This document shows positions 46,626-55,691 of a stretch of DNA of 64,000 bases, piece after piece. This DNA is from Pantoea sp. 18069 (GTDB taxonomy: Bacteria > Pseudomonadota > Gammaproteobacteria > Burkholderiales > Burkholderiaceae_C): contig NZ_CACSJA010000009.1 in NCBI RefSeq assembly GCF_902706035.1, positions 93,173 through 157,172 of the forward strand, in the 5' to 3' direction. Position 1 is the stretch's first letter. The number at the start of each line of letters is the position of its first letter. Both the position numbers and the translations under genes were made by a program. Below the pieces are notes generated by a model. That model saw only the letters and a program-made list of their open reading frames with translations, was not told where the DNA came from and searched no databases.

Positions 46626-47624
46626 ATGGATTCCGTTTCACAGATCGCGCTGGGTTCGGCGCTGGCCATTGCCACCCTCGGGCGGCGCACGGCCGTATGG
46701 AAGGCCGCATTGTGGGGGGCTGTCGCGGGAACGCTGCCCGACCTCGATGTGTTCATCGACCACGGCAACGCGCTGGCCAACATGGTCAACCACCGCGGCA
46801 ACAGCCACTCGCTGCTGTATCTGTTCGGCCTGTCGATTCTGCTGGGCTGGAGCATCGCGCGGCTGCACGGTGAAAGCGCGCACTGGCGCCGCTGGTGGCT
46901 GGCGATGGCGCTGGTGCTGGTCACGCACCCGATACTCGACTGGTTCACCATCTACGGCACGCAGTTGCTGCGGCCGTTCTCGACCCAGGCCTATGGGCTG
47001 GGAAGTATTTTTGTCATCGACCCCCTCTATACGCTGCCGCTGCTCGTCGGCATCGTCCTGGCGCTGTGCCGCAAGTCGTTCACGGGCCTGCGCGCCAACC
47101 AGGTCGGCCTGCTGCTCAGCAGCCTGTACCTGGCCTGGAGCGTGCTCGCGCAGCAGTATGTGACCGGCATCGCGCAGGCCTCGCTTGCGGCGCAGCGCAT
47201 CGCAGCCCCGCAGTTGCTGGTGACCGCCACGCCGTTCAACACGCTGCTGTGGCGCGCCGTGGCGCTGGGCGACACGCATTACTGGGAAGGCTACTACTCG
47301 GTGTTCGACAAGGACCGCGAGATGGTCTGGACACGCCATGACCGTGGCACGGCGCTGCAGGCGCAGTACGCGCCGCAGGCGCCCGCGGTGCAGCAGCTCG
47401 CGAACTTTGCCCGGGGCTATGTGAAGCTCGAGCCCGAAGGCGACGAACTGTTCCTCAGCGATCTGCGCATGGGCAGCGAAGGTCGCTACAGCTTTCGCTT
47501 TCTGCTGGGCAGCGCCGCGGATCTGGCCGCAGGCCGGGTCAACGTCGAGCAGCAGGCCTTGGAGTTGCCGGTGCGCGAGGCCCTGGGCGAACTATGGCAG
47601 CGCATCTGGCGCAAGCCGGGCTGA
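46626..47624 (+). CDS. YdjM-like membrane-bound metal-dependent hydrolase
   Basis: A 332-residue membrane protein of the YdjM/YfhO hydrolase family. Several hydrophobic helices alternate with conserved metal-type residues: GTLPDLDVFIDH, NHRGNSHSLL and THPILDWFTIYGTQLLRPFS. The C-terminal third (about 210-332) is soluble. E. coli YdjM is LexA-controlled; no LexA box was noticed here. It starts 67 bp after the PfkB kinase gene. Confidence 0.85.
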   Translation: MDSVSQIALGSALAIATLGRRTAVWKAALWGAVAGTLPDLDVFIDHGNALANMVNHRGNSHSLLYLFGLSILLGWSIARLHGESAHWRRWWLAMALVLVTHPILDWFTIYGTQLLRPFSTQAYGLGSIFVIDPLYTLPLLVGIVLALCRKSFTGLRANQVGLLLSSLYLAWSVLAQQYVTGIAQASLAAQRIAAPQLLVTATPFNTLLWRAVALGDTHYWEGYYSVFDKDREMVWTRHDRGTALQAQYAPQAPAVQQLANFARGYVKLEPEGDELFLSDLRMGSEGRYSFRFLLGSAADLAAGRVNVEQQALELPVREALGELWQRIWRKPG

Positions 47625-47737
47625 AGCCACGCAGTTCACGGTGGTGGATGACGCCTGGCGCCGTTGCGGCTTGGCAAGCGTTGCGAGGGCTGTCGATTGC
47701 AACGCCCGAGGCTTATCGCCGCCAGAAATTCAGACGT

Positions 47738-47770
47738 AAAAAAAGCCCGAGGCCTTGCGGCTTCGGGCTT
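47738..47770 (-). terminator. Rho-independent terminator of the H1-like gene
   Basis: On the minus strand AAGCCCGAAGCC and GGCCTCGGGCTT arms are followed by a run of seven T. It lies about 20 bp beyond the stop of the H1-like gene. Confidence 0.85.
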
Positions 47771-47789
47771 TGGCGAGGAGCGCCATGCC

Positions 47790-48851
47790 TCAGGGTTTGG
47801 TGCCCGTGGGGAAGGGCCATGCGGCTTGCGGGTTCAGCGCGGTCTGTGCCACCGGTGCGGCGACGGCAGCAGGGGCTGCGGCGGCCTTTACCGGCTTCTT
47901 TGCAGCAGCCTTTTTCGCAGGAGCAGCAGCCTTGGCGGGAGCGGCGGCCTTGGCGGGAGCGGCGGCCTTGGCAGGTGCAGCGGCCTTCTTTGCGGGCGCA
48001 GCAGCCTTGGCAGGAGCGGCAGCCTTTGCAGGAGCAGCGGCCTTCTTGGCAGGAGCGGCAGCCTTCGCAGGGGCAGCGGCCTTCTTCGCGGGTGCGGCGG
48101 CCTTCACAGGAGCAGCAGCCTTGGCGGGAGCGGCGGCCTTGGCGGGCGCAGCGGCCTTCTTCGCGGGCGCGGCGGCCTTGGCAGGCGCAGCTGCCTTCTT
48201 CGCGGGAGCGGCGGCCTTGGCAGGCGCAGCTGCCTTCTTCGCGGGCGCGGCGGCCTTGGCAGGCGCAGCGGCCTTCTTCGCGGGTGCGGCGGCCTTGGCA
48301 GGCGCAGCAGCCTTCTTCGCGGGGGCGGCGGCCTTGGCAGGTGCGGCAGCCTTCTTCGCGGGGGCAGCGGCCTTGGCAGGAGCAGCTGCCTTCTTCGCGG
48401 GCGCAGCGGCCTTGGCGGGCGCAGCAGCCTTCTTGGCGGGCGCGGCAGCCTTCACGGGAGCCGCAGCCTTGGGCGCAGCGGCCTTCTTGGCAGGTGCGGC
48501 AGCCTTGGGTGCAGCAGCCTTCTTCGCAGGAGCCGCAGCCTTGGCCGAAGCCGTGGACGGCTTGGTCACCGCGGCTTTGGTAGAGGTTGCAGCCGGCTTG
48601 GCGGCAGCGGTCTTGGTTGCTGCTGCGGGCTTGGGTGCGGCAGCTTTCTTTGCCGTCGCCGCTGGCTTGGTGCTTGCAGGTGCGGGCTTGGCTGCGGCCT
48701 TGGGCGCAGCAGCCTTCTTGGGTGCCGCAGCCTTGGTCACGGTCGTGGCCTTTGCCGCCACTTTCGTGGCGGGTGCTGCCGCTTTTTTCACGGACTCTGC
48801 CGGGGTGGCAGTCGAGGCCTTTTTGTCGGCCGTTTTTTTCGCAGTTGCCAT
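47790..48851 (-). CDS. Histone H1-like Ala/Lys/Pro-repeat DNA-binding protein
   Basis: A 353-residue protein made almost only of Ala, Lys and Pro (AAKKTADKK start, then AAAPAKK units), very basic and disordered, like eukaryotic H1 tails, AlgP and Bordetella BpH1. It probably binds DNA non-specifically. The core contains 13-residue units (AAAPAKAAAPAKK) encoded by 39-bp tandem repeats. Start: AAGGAG lies six bases before the second of two adjacent ATGs (48851); the first is at 48854. The non-repetitive C-terminus reads AWPFPTGTKP. Long open frames on the opposite strand are by-products of the repeat. Confidence 0.9.
   Translation of the reverse strand: MATAKKTADKKASTATPAESVKKAAAPATKVAAKATTVTKAAAPKKAAAPKAAAKPAPASTKPAATAKKAAAPKPAAATKTAAAKPAATSTKAAVTKPSTASAKAAAPAKKAAAPKAAAPAKKAAAPKAAAPVKAAAPAKKAAAPAKAAAPAKKAAAPAKAAAPAKKAAAPAKAAAPAKKAAAPAKAAAPAKKAAAPAKAAAPAKKAAAPAKAAAPAKKAAAPAKAAAPAKKAAAPAKAAAPAKAAAPVKAAAPAKKAAAPAKAAAPAKKAAAPAKAAAPAKAAAPAKKAAAPAKAAAPAKAAAPAKAAAPAKKAAAKKPVKAAAAPAAVAAPVAQTALNPQAAWPFPTGTKP
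48151..48423 (-). repeat. Seven 39-bp tandem repeats in the H1-like gene
   Basis: Seven consecutive 39-bp units, each reading on the plus strand GC-GCCTTCTTCGCGGG-GC then GGCCTTGGCAGG-GC, differ from each other mainly at third positions. Degenerate units flank both sides. Unit changes would keep the frame and alter the tail by 13 residues. Confidence 0.9.
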
Positions 48852-49028
48852 CATCTTCTCCTTGGTCGATTTGCACAAAACACTTCGACTGCGCGTGGGC
48901 AGGAAGCGATTCATAGCGATGTGGAGTGACGCATCGCAATGAACACGGAATCGCCCCGCGCAGCACCTTGATTCAAAGTGATTTGCTCGGGACGGTAGAT
49001 GTGTGCCATTGTGCCTGCTGGAGAGCGA

Positions 49029-50120
49029 TTAATCCCAGGAAAGTGCGCCGCCGGTCTGATACTCGATCACACGTGTCTCAAAGAAGTTACGTTCCTTCTT
49101 CAAATCGATCATCTCGCTCATCCAGGGGAAGGGATTTTCTTCACCGGGGAACAGCTCTTCCAGGCCAATTTGCGTCGCCCGGCGATTGGCGATGTAGCGC
49201 AGGTAGCCCTTGAACATCGACGCGTTCATGCCCAGCACGCCGCGCGGCATGGTGTCTTCTGCATAGGCGTATTCGAGTTCGACGGCCTTGGTGAACAGCG
49301 CCTTGATTTCTTCCTTGAACTCGCTGGTCCAGAGGTGGGGATTTTCGAGCTTGAGCTGGTTGATCAGGTCGATGCCGAAGTTGCAGTGCATGGACTCGTC
49401 GCGCAGGATGTACTGGTACTGCTCGGCGGCACCGGTCATCTTGTTCTGGCGGCCCAGCGCCAGGATCTGCGTGAAGCCGACGTAGAAGAACAGGCCCTCC
49501 ATCAGGCAGGCGAAGACGATCAGCGACTTGAGCAGCGTCTGGTCGGTCTCGGGCGTTCCGGTGTGGAAGTTCGGGTCCATGATCGCCTCGATGTACGGGA
49601 TCAGGAACTCGTCCTTGTCACGGATCGACTTGATCTCGTTGTAGGCGTTGAAGATCTCGCCTTCTTCCAGGCCCAGCGACTCGACGATGTACTGGTAGGC
49701 GTGGGTGTGGATGGCCTCCTCGAACGCCTGGCGCAGCAGGAACTGGCGGCATTCGGGCGCCGTGATGTGGCGGTAGGTGCCCAGCACGATGTTGTTCGCG
49801 GCCAGCGAATCGGCCGTGACGAAGAAGCCCAGGTTGCGCTTGACGATGCGGCGCTCGTCTTCGGTCAGGCCGTTGGGGTCCTTCCACAACGCGATGTCGC
49901 GCGTCATGTTCACTTCCTGGGGCATCCAGTGGTTGGCACAGGTGGCCAGGTACTTTTCCCAGGCCCACTTGTACTTGAACGGCACCAATTGGTTGACGTC
50001 GGTCTTGGCGTTGATGATGCGCTTGTCGGCGGCATTCACGCGCTTGAAGGTGGTGGGCGCAACGGCCTGTTCGTCGCCGGCCGGGGCGTTGGGGGAGATG
50101 TCGTCGTCGAAGGTCAGCAT
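49029..50120 (-). CDS. nrdB: Class Ia ribonucleotide reductase beta subunit NrdB
   Basis: Radical-generating small subunit of aerobic ribonucleotide reductase, 363 residues. Di-iron ligands lie in [24 protein letters not shown] and [13 protein letters not shown]. The C-terminus carries the NrdA-docking tail ([17 protein letters not shown]). The ATG at 50120 has AGGAATACACC upstream, and the frame upstream of it is unrelated. It lies 225 bp after nrdA, with a strong hairpin between. Confidence 0.96.
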   Translation of the reverse strand: MLTFDDDISPNAPAGDEQAVAPTTFKRVNAADKRIINAKTDVNQLVPFKYKWAWEKYLATCANHWMPQEVNMTRDIALWKDPNGLTEDERRIVKRNLGFFVTADSLAANNIVLGTYRHITAPECRQFLLRQAFEEAIHTHAYQYIVESLGLEEGEIFNAYNEIKSIRDKDEFLIPYIEAIMDPNFHTGTPETDQTLLKSLIVFACLMEGLFFYVGFTQILALGRQNKMTGAAEQYQYILRDESMHCNFGIDLINQLKLENPHLWTSEFKEEIKALFTKAVELEYAYAEDTMPRGVLGMNASMFKGYLRYIANRRATQIGLEELFPGEENPFPWMSEMIDLKKERNFFETRVIEYQTGGALSWD

Positions 50121-50295
50121 GGTGTATTCCTGAAATGGGCCGCAATGGGCGGCGCGGCCGGCTAGGCGCTGCCGGCCAGGCGTGGCCGGCATTGCGCGCG
50201 GTGGTCCGTGGAGCGAGCCAGCGGATCCCGAGGGCCGGCGTTCGTTCTTATTTTTGCAGAAAGCGTGCGCGACCGGGAGCCGCGCTTTTTGCCAC

Positions 50296-50317
50296 CCCAC
50301 CGGCTGAAGCCGGTGGG
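50296..50317 (-). other. Intercistronic hairpin between nrdA and nrdB
   Basis: Ten-base perfect arms (CCCACCGGCT/AGCCGGTGGG) in the 225-bp gap. There is no T-run directly after, so it more likely protects RNA ends or sets the ratio of the two subunits than terminates. The rest of the gap shows no gene. Confidence 0.6.
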
Positions 50318-50345
50318 AGGCACAAAGGCCCAGAGTGGTGAGCTC

Positions 50346-53234
50346 TTACTGGCAGGCCTCGCAGCCCGGGTCGTCGATCGCGCAGAACTTGATGTCCGTC
50401 GCGGGCGTGCTGGCCAGGGCGGCGGCAGCGGCTTTTTCAAGCGCGCTGGGTGCTGCGGGCACGGGTGCAGCCGGCGCAGCGGACGAGGACACGGCGTTGA
50501 GCGTGCGGCTTTGCACCGTGGACTTCTCGACCTGCGTGGCGCTGGTGGTGCGCAGGTAGTAGGTGGTCTTCAGACCGCGCAGCCAGGCCAGCTTGTAGGT
50601 GTCGTCGAGCTTCTTGCCCGAGGCGCCGGCCATGTAGATGTTCAGGCTCTGCGCCTGGTCTATCCACTTCTGGCGGCGCGACGCGGCTTCGACCAGCCAT
50701 TCGGGCGAGACTTCGAACGCGGTCGCGTACTGGTCCTTGATTTCCTGGGGCACGCGGTCTATGGGGCGCAGCGAGCCGTCGAAATGCTTGAGGTCCATGA
50801 CCATCACGTCATCCCACAGGCCCAGGCGCTTCAAGTCGCGCACCAGGTAGCCGTTGATGATGGTGAATTCACCCGACAGATTGGACTTGACCGACAGGTT
50901 GCCGAACGAAGGCTCGATCGATGCGTCCACGCCAACGATGTTGGAGATGGTCGCCGTGGGAGCGATGGCCACGCAGTTGGAGTTGCGCATGCCGTCGGCC
51001 GCGATCTTGCCGCGCAGGCCGTCCCAGTCCAGGCGCATGGAGCGGTCGACTTCGACGTAGCCGCCACGGGCCTTTTCGAGCAGGTTCAGCGTGTCCAGCG
51101 GCAGGATGCCCTGGTCCCACAGCGAGCCCTTGAAGGTCGAGTACGCGCCGCGTTCCTTGGCCAGCTCGGTCGACGCCCAGTAGGCGTAGTAGCAGATGGC
51201 TTCCATCGACTGGTCGGCGAACTCCACGGCCGGCAGCGAGGCGTAGGGCATGCGCATTTCATACAGCGCGTCCTGGAAGCCCATCAGGCCCAGGCCCACG
51301 GGGCGGTGGCGCAGGTTCGAATCCTTGGCCTTCTGCACCGCGTAGTAGTTGATGTCGATCACGTTGTCGAGCATGCGCATCGCCGTGGTGATGGTCCGGC
51401 GCAGCTTCTCGTGGTCGAGCTGGCCGTTCTTGATGTGGCGCACCAGGTTGACCGAGCCGAGGTTGCAGACCGCGGTTTCGGTGTCGCTGGTGTTGAGCGT
51501 GATTTCGGTGCACAGGTTGGACGAGTGCACCACGCCCACATGCTGCTGCGGCGAACGGATGTTGCAGGGATCCTTGAACGTGATCCAGGGGTGGCCGGTC
51601 TCGAACAGCATCGACAGCATCTTGCGCCACAGGTCGGTGGCCGGCAGGGTCTTGTGCAGCTTGAGCTCGCCGCTCGCCGCCTTGGTTTCGTAGGCGGTGT
51701 AGGCCTTCTCGAAGTCGGCGCCGAACAGGTCATGCAGGTCGGGCACGTCGGCGGGCGAGAACAGCGTCCACGAACCCTTTTCGATCACGCGGCGCATGAA
51801 CAGATCGGGGATCCAGTTGGCGGTGTTCATGTCGTGCGTGCGGCGGCGGTCGTCGCCGGTGTTCTTGCGCAGTTCCAGGAACTCCTCGATGTCGAGGTGC
51901 CAGGTTTCGAGGTAGGTGCAGACCGCGCCCTTGCGCTTGCCGCCCTGGTTCACGGCCACGGCCGTGTCGTTGACCACCTTGAGGAAAGGCACCACGCCTT
52001 GCGATTCGCCGTTCGTGCCCTTGATGCGCGAGCCGAGGGCGCGCACGCGCGTCCAGTCGTTGCCCAGGCCGCCGGCAAACTTCGACAGCAGCGCGTTTTC
52101 CTTGATCGATTCGTAGATGCCGTCGAGGTCGTCGGGCACCGTGGTCAGGTAGCAGCTCGACAGCTGCGAACGCAGCGTGCCGCTGTTGAACAGCGTAGGC
52201 GTGCTGCTCATGAAGTCGAACGAGCTCAGCAGCTCATAGAACTCGATGGCGCGTGCGTTGCGGTCGGCTTCGCCCAGCGCCAGGCCCATGGCCACGCGCA
52301 TGAAGAACGACTGGGGCAGCTCGATGCGCGTCTTCTTGACGTGCAGGAAGTAGCGGTCATACAGCGTCTGCAGGCCCAGATAGTCGAACTGCTGGTCGCG
52401 TTCGGCCTTGAGGGCCTGGGCCAGGCGCGGCAGGTCGTAGTTGAGCAGCTCGGGGTTGAGCAGTTCGTTGTCGACGCCGTTTTGCACGAAGCCGGGGAAG
52501 TAGTCGGCATAGGCCGCGGCCATGTCGGCGGGCGCGACATCGCGGCCCATGACTTCGCGCACGATGGTGTGCAGCAGCAGGCGCGCGGTGGCGTAGGTGT
52601 AGTCGGGGTCCTTTTCGATCAGCGTGCGCGCGGCCAGGATGGCGGCCTTGAACACTTCGTCGATCGGCACGCCGTCGTACAGGTTGCGCAGCGTTTCCTG
52701 CACGATGGGGTCGGGGCGGATGTCGGCGTTCAGGCCCTTGCAGGCGGCTTCGATCAGCGCCAGCAGGCGTTCGCGGTTGAGCGGCACGCGCTGGCCGTTG
52801 TCGGTCACGTGCAGCACGGGCGCGGGAGCCGCCGTGGCCTGGCCGGCCTTCTTCTGCTCGGCGCGTTCCTGGTTGCGGCGCTCGCGGTACAGCACATAGG
52901 CGCGGGCGACTTCATGGTGGCCGCCGCGCATCAGGCCGAGTTCGACCTGGTCTTGAATATCTTCGATGTGGAACGTGCCGCCACCCGGACGCGAGCGCAC
53001 CAGCGCACGCACCACGCCTTGCGTGAGCTCGTCCACCATTTCGCGCACGCTGGACGAGGCCGCGCCCTGGGCGCCGCGCACGGCCAGGAAGGCCTTGGTC
53101 ACGGCGATGGCGATTTTCTGCGGCGTGAAGTCCACGACATCGCCGCTGCGGCGCATCACGTGGTACTGCTCGGTGGCCGAGTGGGTCGCTGCATCGGCGG
53201 ACGCAGTGGATACGGGGTTCAACGCTTCTTGCAT
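50346..53234 (-). CDS. nrdA: Class Ia ribonucleotide reductase alpha subunit NrdA
   Basis: Catalytic large subunit, 962 residues, larger than the 761 of E. coli. Two ATP-cone domains are stacked at the N-terminus: one starting YHVMRRSGDVVDFTPQKI and one starting VLHVTDNGQRVPLNRERL, as in Pseudomonas NrdA. The barrel domain includes NSGTLRSQLSSCYLTT, the catalytic NLCTEI region and CVAIAPTATISNIVGVDAS. The C-terminus ends GCEACQ, the redox-active CxxC tail. AGAGGA lies before the ATG at 53234. Two NrdR boxes upstream point to NrdR repression. Confidence 0.96.
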   Translation of the reverse strand: MQEALNPVSTASADAATHSATEQYHVMRRSGDVVDFTPQKIAIAVTKAFLAVRGAQGAASSSVREMVDELTQGVVRALVRSRPGGGTFHIEDIQDQVELGLMRGGHHEVARAYVLYRERRNQERAEQKKAGQATAAPAPVLHVTDNGQRVPLNRERLLALIEAACKGLNADIRPDPIVQETLRNLYDGVPIDEVFKAAILAARTLIEKDPDYTYATARLLLHTIVREVMGRDVAPADMAAAYADYFPGFVQNGVDNELLNPELLNYDLPRLAQALKAERDQQFDYLGLQTLYDRYFLHVKKTRIELPQSFFMRVAMGLALGEADRNARAIEFYELLSSFDFMSSTPTLFNSGTLRSQLSSCYLTTVPDDLDGIYESIKENALLSKFAGGLGNDWTRVRALGSRIKGTNGESQGVVPFLKVVNDTAVAVNQGGKRKGAVCTYLETWHLDIEEFLELRKNTGDDRRRTHDMNTANWIPDLFMRRVIEKGSWTLFSPADVPDLHDLFGADFEKAYTAYETKAASGELKLHKTLPATDLWRKMLSMLFETGHPWITFKDPCNIRSPQQHVGVVHSSNLCTEITLNTSDTETAVCNLGSVNLVRHIKNGQLDHEKLRRTITTAMRMLDNVIDINYYAVQKAKDSNLRHRPVGLGLMGFQDALYEMRMPYASLPAVEFADQSMEAICYYAYWASTELAKERGAYSTFKGSLWDQGILPLDTLNLLEKARGGYVEVDRSMRLDWDGLRGKIAADGMRNSNCVAIAPTATISNIVGVDASIEPSFGNLSVKSNLSGEFTIINGYLVRDLKRLGLWDDVMVMDLKHFDGSLRPIDRVPQEIKDQYATAFEVSPEWLVEAASRRQKWIDQAQSLNIYMAGASGKKLDDTYKLAWLRGLKTTYYLRTTSATQVEKSTVQSRTLNAVSSSAAPAAPVPAAPSALEKAAAAALASTPATDIKFCAIDDPGCEACQ

Positions 53235-53334
53235 GGATTCCTCTTGGGCGTTTAAGTCACGCGCAGCGACCGCCATGAAGCTCGTCGCTGCGCAATTGTT
53301 AACAGCTGATGCACATGCTGTGCACAAGTTTTTA

Positions 53335-53382
53335 ACACTAAATATGGGGCCTGTGTGTGGTGTTGACCACTACCGGTAGTGT
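53335..53382 (-). promoter_or_regulatory. Pair of NrdR boxes upstream of nrdA
   Basis: ACACTAAATATGGGGC (53335-53350) and CCACTACCGGTAGTGT (53367-53382) each match the NrdR consensus ACACTATATATAGTGT at 12 of 16 positions. Their starts are 32 bp apart, about three helical turns, the spacing usual for NrdR. They lie about 100-150 bp before the nrdA start. The remaining 53383-53635 gap shows no gene. Confidence 0.75.
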
Positions 53383-53635
53383 CTTAGTGTAGCGCGGAGC
53401 ACTACATCCGTGGCGCCAATCGACGCAGTATCCCCAGGCAAAAAGGCAGAAAAGCCAGGACCTGAATCCATGTCAATAGTGTCCGGAAAATGCCAAAACC
53501 AATGCGCATGCGGGCTGCGGCGCCATTGCATAGGCGATGCAAGGGGATCCGGCGCGAACGATCATTTTTTGAAAAAAAATGTCAACGTGGCGGAAATCAC
53601 CGCCCATCGCGAATTCCTGGATTGACGGGGCCGAT

Positions 53636-54268
53636 TCAACCGGGCTGGTCGCTGCCCGGCGGCCAGTCGAGCGCGTTGCCCGCGAGCGCGCCGCGCAGTT
53701 GCGGCCAGTCGAAGCCCGGCCCGGGATCGAGCTTGCGGCCCGGCGCAATATGTTCGTGGCCGGCGACATGGCGGATAGGGTAGCGGGCGACGAGGTCGGC
53801 GCACAGCCGGGCCAGCGCGGCGTATTGCGCGGCCTCGAACGTTAGCCCTTCGAGGCCTTCGAGCTCTATGCCTATCGAATCGTCATTGCAGTTGCCGCGC
53901 CCGCGCCAGCGCGACGCGCCCGCGTGCCAGGCGCGCTGGCCGCAATCGACGAACTGCCAGATAACGCCCGCGCGCGTGATGAAGAAATGCGCCGAGACCT
54001 CGATGCCGCGTATGGTCTGGTAATAGGGGTGGGCGTCCCAGTCGAGCTGGTTGGTGAACAGCTGCTGCACGGCGCCCGTGCCGTATTCGCCCGGTGGCAG
54101 GCTGATCGAATGCAGCACCACCAGGTCAATGCGCGCGCCTGCGGGCCGCGGCCCGAAGTTGGGCGAGGGCAGGCGGTGCGCGCGCTGGTACCAGCCGCCT
54201 TGCCAGCGATCGCCGGCCTCAATCGGCTGGGGGGAGGGCGTCGGGGCTGTCGGTGGCGTCACTGTCAT
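53636..54268 (-). CDS. ampD: 1,6-anhydro-MurNAc-L-alanine amidase AmpD
   Basis: Cytoplasmic zinc amidase of murein recycling, 210 residues. The family pattern is clear: VVLHSISLPPGEYGTGAV with a zinc His, HPYYQTIRGIEVSAHFFITR, SIGIELEGLEG, and the zinc-binding GHEHIAPGRKLDPGPGFDW. The N-terminal 20 residues are Pro/Thr-rich. The only visible ATG (54268) lies inside pilR, giving a 50-bp overlap, and no Shine-Dalgarno precedes it, so the true start may be slightly downstream at a non-ATG codon. It supplies tripeptide for Mpl. Confidence 0.93.
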   Translation of the reverse strand: MTVTPPTAPTPSPQPIEAGDRWQGGWYQRAHRLPSPNFGPRPAGARIDLVVLHSISLPPGEYGTGAVQQLFTNQLDWDAHPYYQTIRGIEVSAHFFITRAGVIWQFVDCGQRAWHAGASRWRGRGNCNDDSIGIELEGLEGLTFEAAQYAALARLCADLVARYPIRHVAGHEHIAPGRKLDPGPGFDWPQLRGALAGNALDWPPGSDQPG

Positions 54269-55679
54269 GGGGAGCGGTAATGTTCAGGCGCGCGATGCGG
54301 TAGCGGATCTGGCGCAGGCTGATGCCCAGCCTGGCCGCGGTCGCGGTGCGGTTGAAGCCCATTTCATGCAGGGCGCGCACCAGGATGTCGCGCTCCTGCT
54401 GGTCGAGCCAGGCCTGCAGGTCCTGGGGCAGGGGAGGGGCGCCGGCGCTGGCCGCTGCTGCGGGCGCGGGCGCCAGCGGGTCGGGCGCGGCGGTATCGAG
54501 CGACAGCTGCTGGCCTTCGCTGAGCGTGAGCGCGCGGTGCAGCTGGTTTTCGAGTTCGCGCACGTTGCCTGTCAGCGGCAGCCGTGCGAGCTGCTCGAGC
54601 ACCTGCGCAGGCAGTTGCGGCACGGCGCAGCCGGTCTCGGCCGCGATGCGCGCGAGCAGCACTTCGCACAGTGCGGGCAGGTCTTCGCGGCGCTCGCGCA
54701 GCGGCGGCAGCCGGATCTCGATGACGTTGAGCCGGTAGTACAGATCCTGGCGAAAGCGCCCCGCGGGCACTTCCTGCGCGAGGTCGCGGTGGGTGGCGCT
54801 GACGATGCGCACGTCGACCGGCTCTTCCTGGGTCGAGCCCAGCGGGCGCACGCGCCGCTCCTGGATGGCGCGCAGCAGCTTGGCCTGCATGGCCAGCGGC
54901 AGGTCGCCGATTTCGTCGAGGAACAGCGTGCCGCCGCGCGCGGCCTGGAAGTAGCCGTTGCGGTCGTGGGTGGCGCCGGTATATGAGCCCTTGCGCGCGC
55001 CGAAGAACTCGGCCTCGAGCAGGTTGTCGGGAATCGCGCCGCAGTTGACCGCGATCAACGGGCCATCGGCGCGGTGGCTGCAGGCGTGCAGCGCGCGCGC
55101 GACCAGCTCCTTGCCCGTGCCCGACTCGCCCTGGACCAGCACCGGCGCCATGCCTTTGGCGACCTTGAGGATGTTCTGCTTGACCGCGCGCATCGCGGGC
55201 GACTCGCCGACCAGCTGCGCGAGCGCGCTTGCCGGGTCGGCCAGGCGGGCGTCGGATTCGCGCCCGCCGCGCGCGCCGCGCGCCGGCGCGCCGGCGCCGG
55301 TGGCTGCGGGCCGGTGCACGGCCGAGGCCACGACGGCGCGGAACTGCTTGAGGTCCACGGGCTTGCTCAGGTAGTCGAAGGCGCCGGCGCGCAGCGCTTC
55401 GACCGCGTTCTCGGCCGAGCTGTGGGCGGTGATGACCACGCAGCGCTCGGGGCGCTGCTGGGCGCGCAGCTCGTGCAGCAGGTCCAGCCCCAGGCCGTCG
55501 GGCAGGCGCATGTCGGTGAGCACGGCGTCGAAACGCCGGGCCTGCAGTTGCGCGCGCGCGTCCTGCACGCTCTCGGCGGTTTCCACGCGGTAGCCTTCGC
55601 GCAGCAAAGTCAGCTCATAGAGCGTGCGCAGGTCGGGCTCGTCATCGATGACCAGGATGGAAGCAGCAATGTCAGGCAT
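54219..55679 (-). CDS. pilR: PilR-type sigma-54-dependent response regulator
   Basis: NtrC-family activator of type IV pilin transcription, 486 residues. The receiver domain ([15 protein letters not shown], phospho-Asp in [10 protein letters not shown]) is followed by the AAA+ domain with Walker [12 protein letters not shown], the sigma-54-contact loop as GSYTGA rather than GAFTGA, and Walker [13 protein letters not shown]. The C-terminal Fis-type helix-turn-helix is [19 protein letters not shown]. It follows pilS by 12 bp. No pilin gene is nearby. Confidence 0.92.
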   Translation of the reverse strand: MPDIAASILVIDDEPDLRTLYELTLLREGYRVETAESVQDARAQLQARRFDAVLTDMRLPDGLGLDLLHELRAQQRPERCVVITAHSSAENAVEALRAGAFDYLSKPVDLKQFRAVVASAVHRPAATGAGAPARGARGGRESDARLADPASALAQLVGESPAMRAVKQNILKVAKGMAPVLVQGESGTGKELVARALHACSHRADGPLIAVNCGAIPDNLLEAEFFGARKGSYTGATHDRNGYFQAARGGTLFLDEIGDLPLAMQAKLLRAIQERRVRPLGSTQEEPVDVRIVSATHRDLAQEVPAGRFRQDLYYRLNVIEIRLPPLRERREDLPALCEVLLARIAAETGCAVPQLPAQVLEQLARLPLTGNVRELENQLHRALTLSEGQQLSLDTAAPDPLAPAPAAAASAGAPPLPQDLQAWLDQQERDILVRALHEMGFNRTATAARLGISLRQIRYRIARLNITAPHDSDATDSPDALPPAD

Positions 55680-55691
55680 GGGGCTCAGGTG

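Noticed and set aside
48151..48423. CRISPR array
   Set aside because: The 39-bp units are contiguous, have no spacers and are coding.
47594..48942. Long plus-strand open frames (about 330-420 codons) with Ala/Gly/Ser or Arg/Gln-rich products
   Set aside because: They are antisense images of the tandem repeats of the minus-strand H1-like gene, which has the Shine-Dalgarno, terminator and family resemblance.
50208..53255. A 1015-codon plus-strand open frame
   Set aside because: Antisense to nrdA; low complexity and rich in His, Arg and Val, with no domain.
53319..53327. DnaA box (TTGTGCACA on the minus strand) upstream of nrdA
   Set aside because: One mismatch to the consensus and only one copy; too weak to call.
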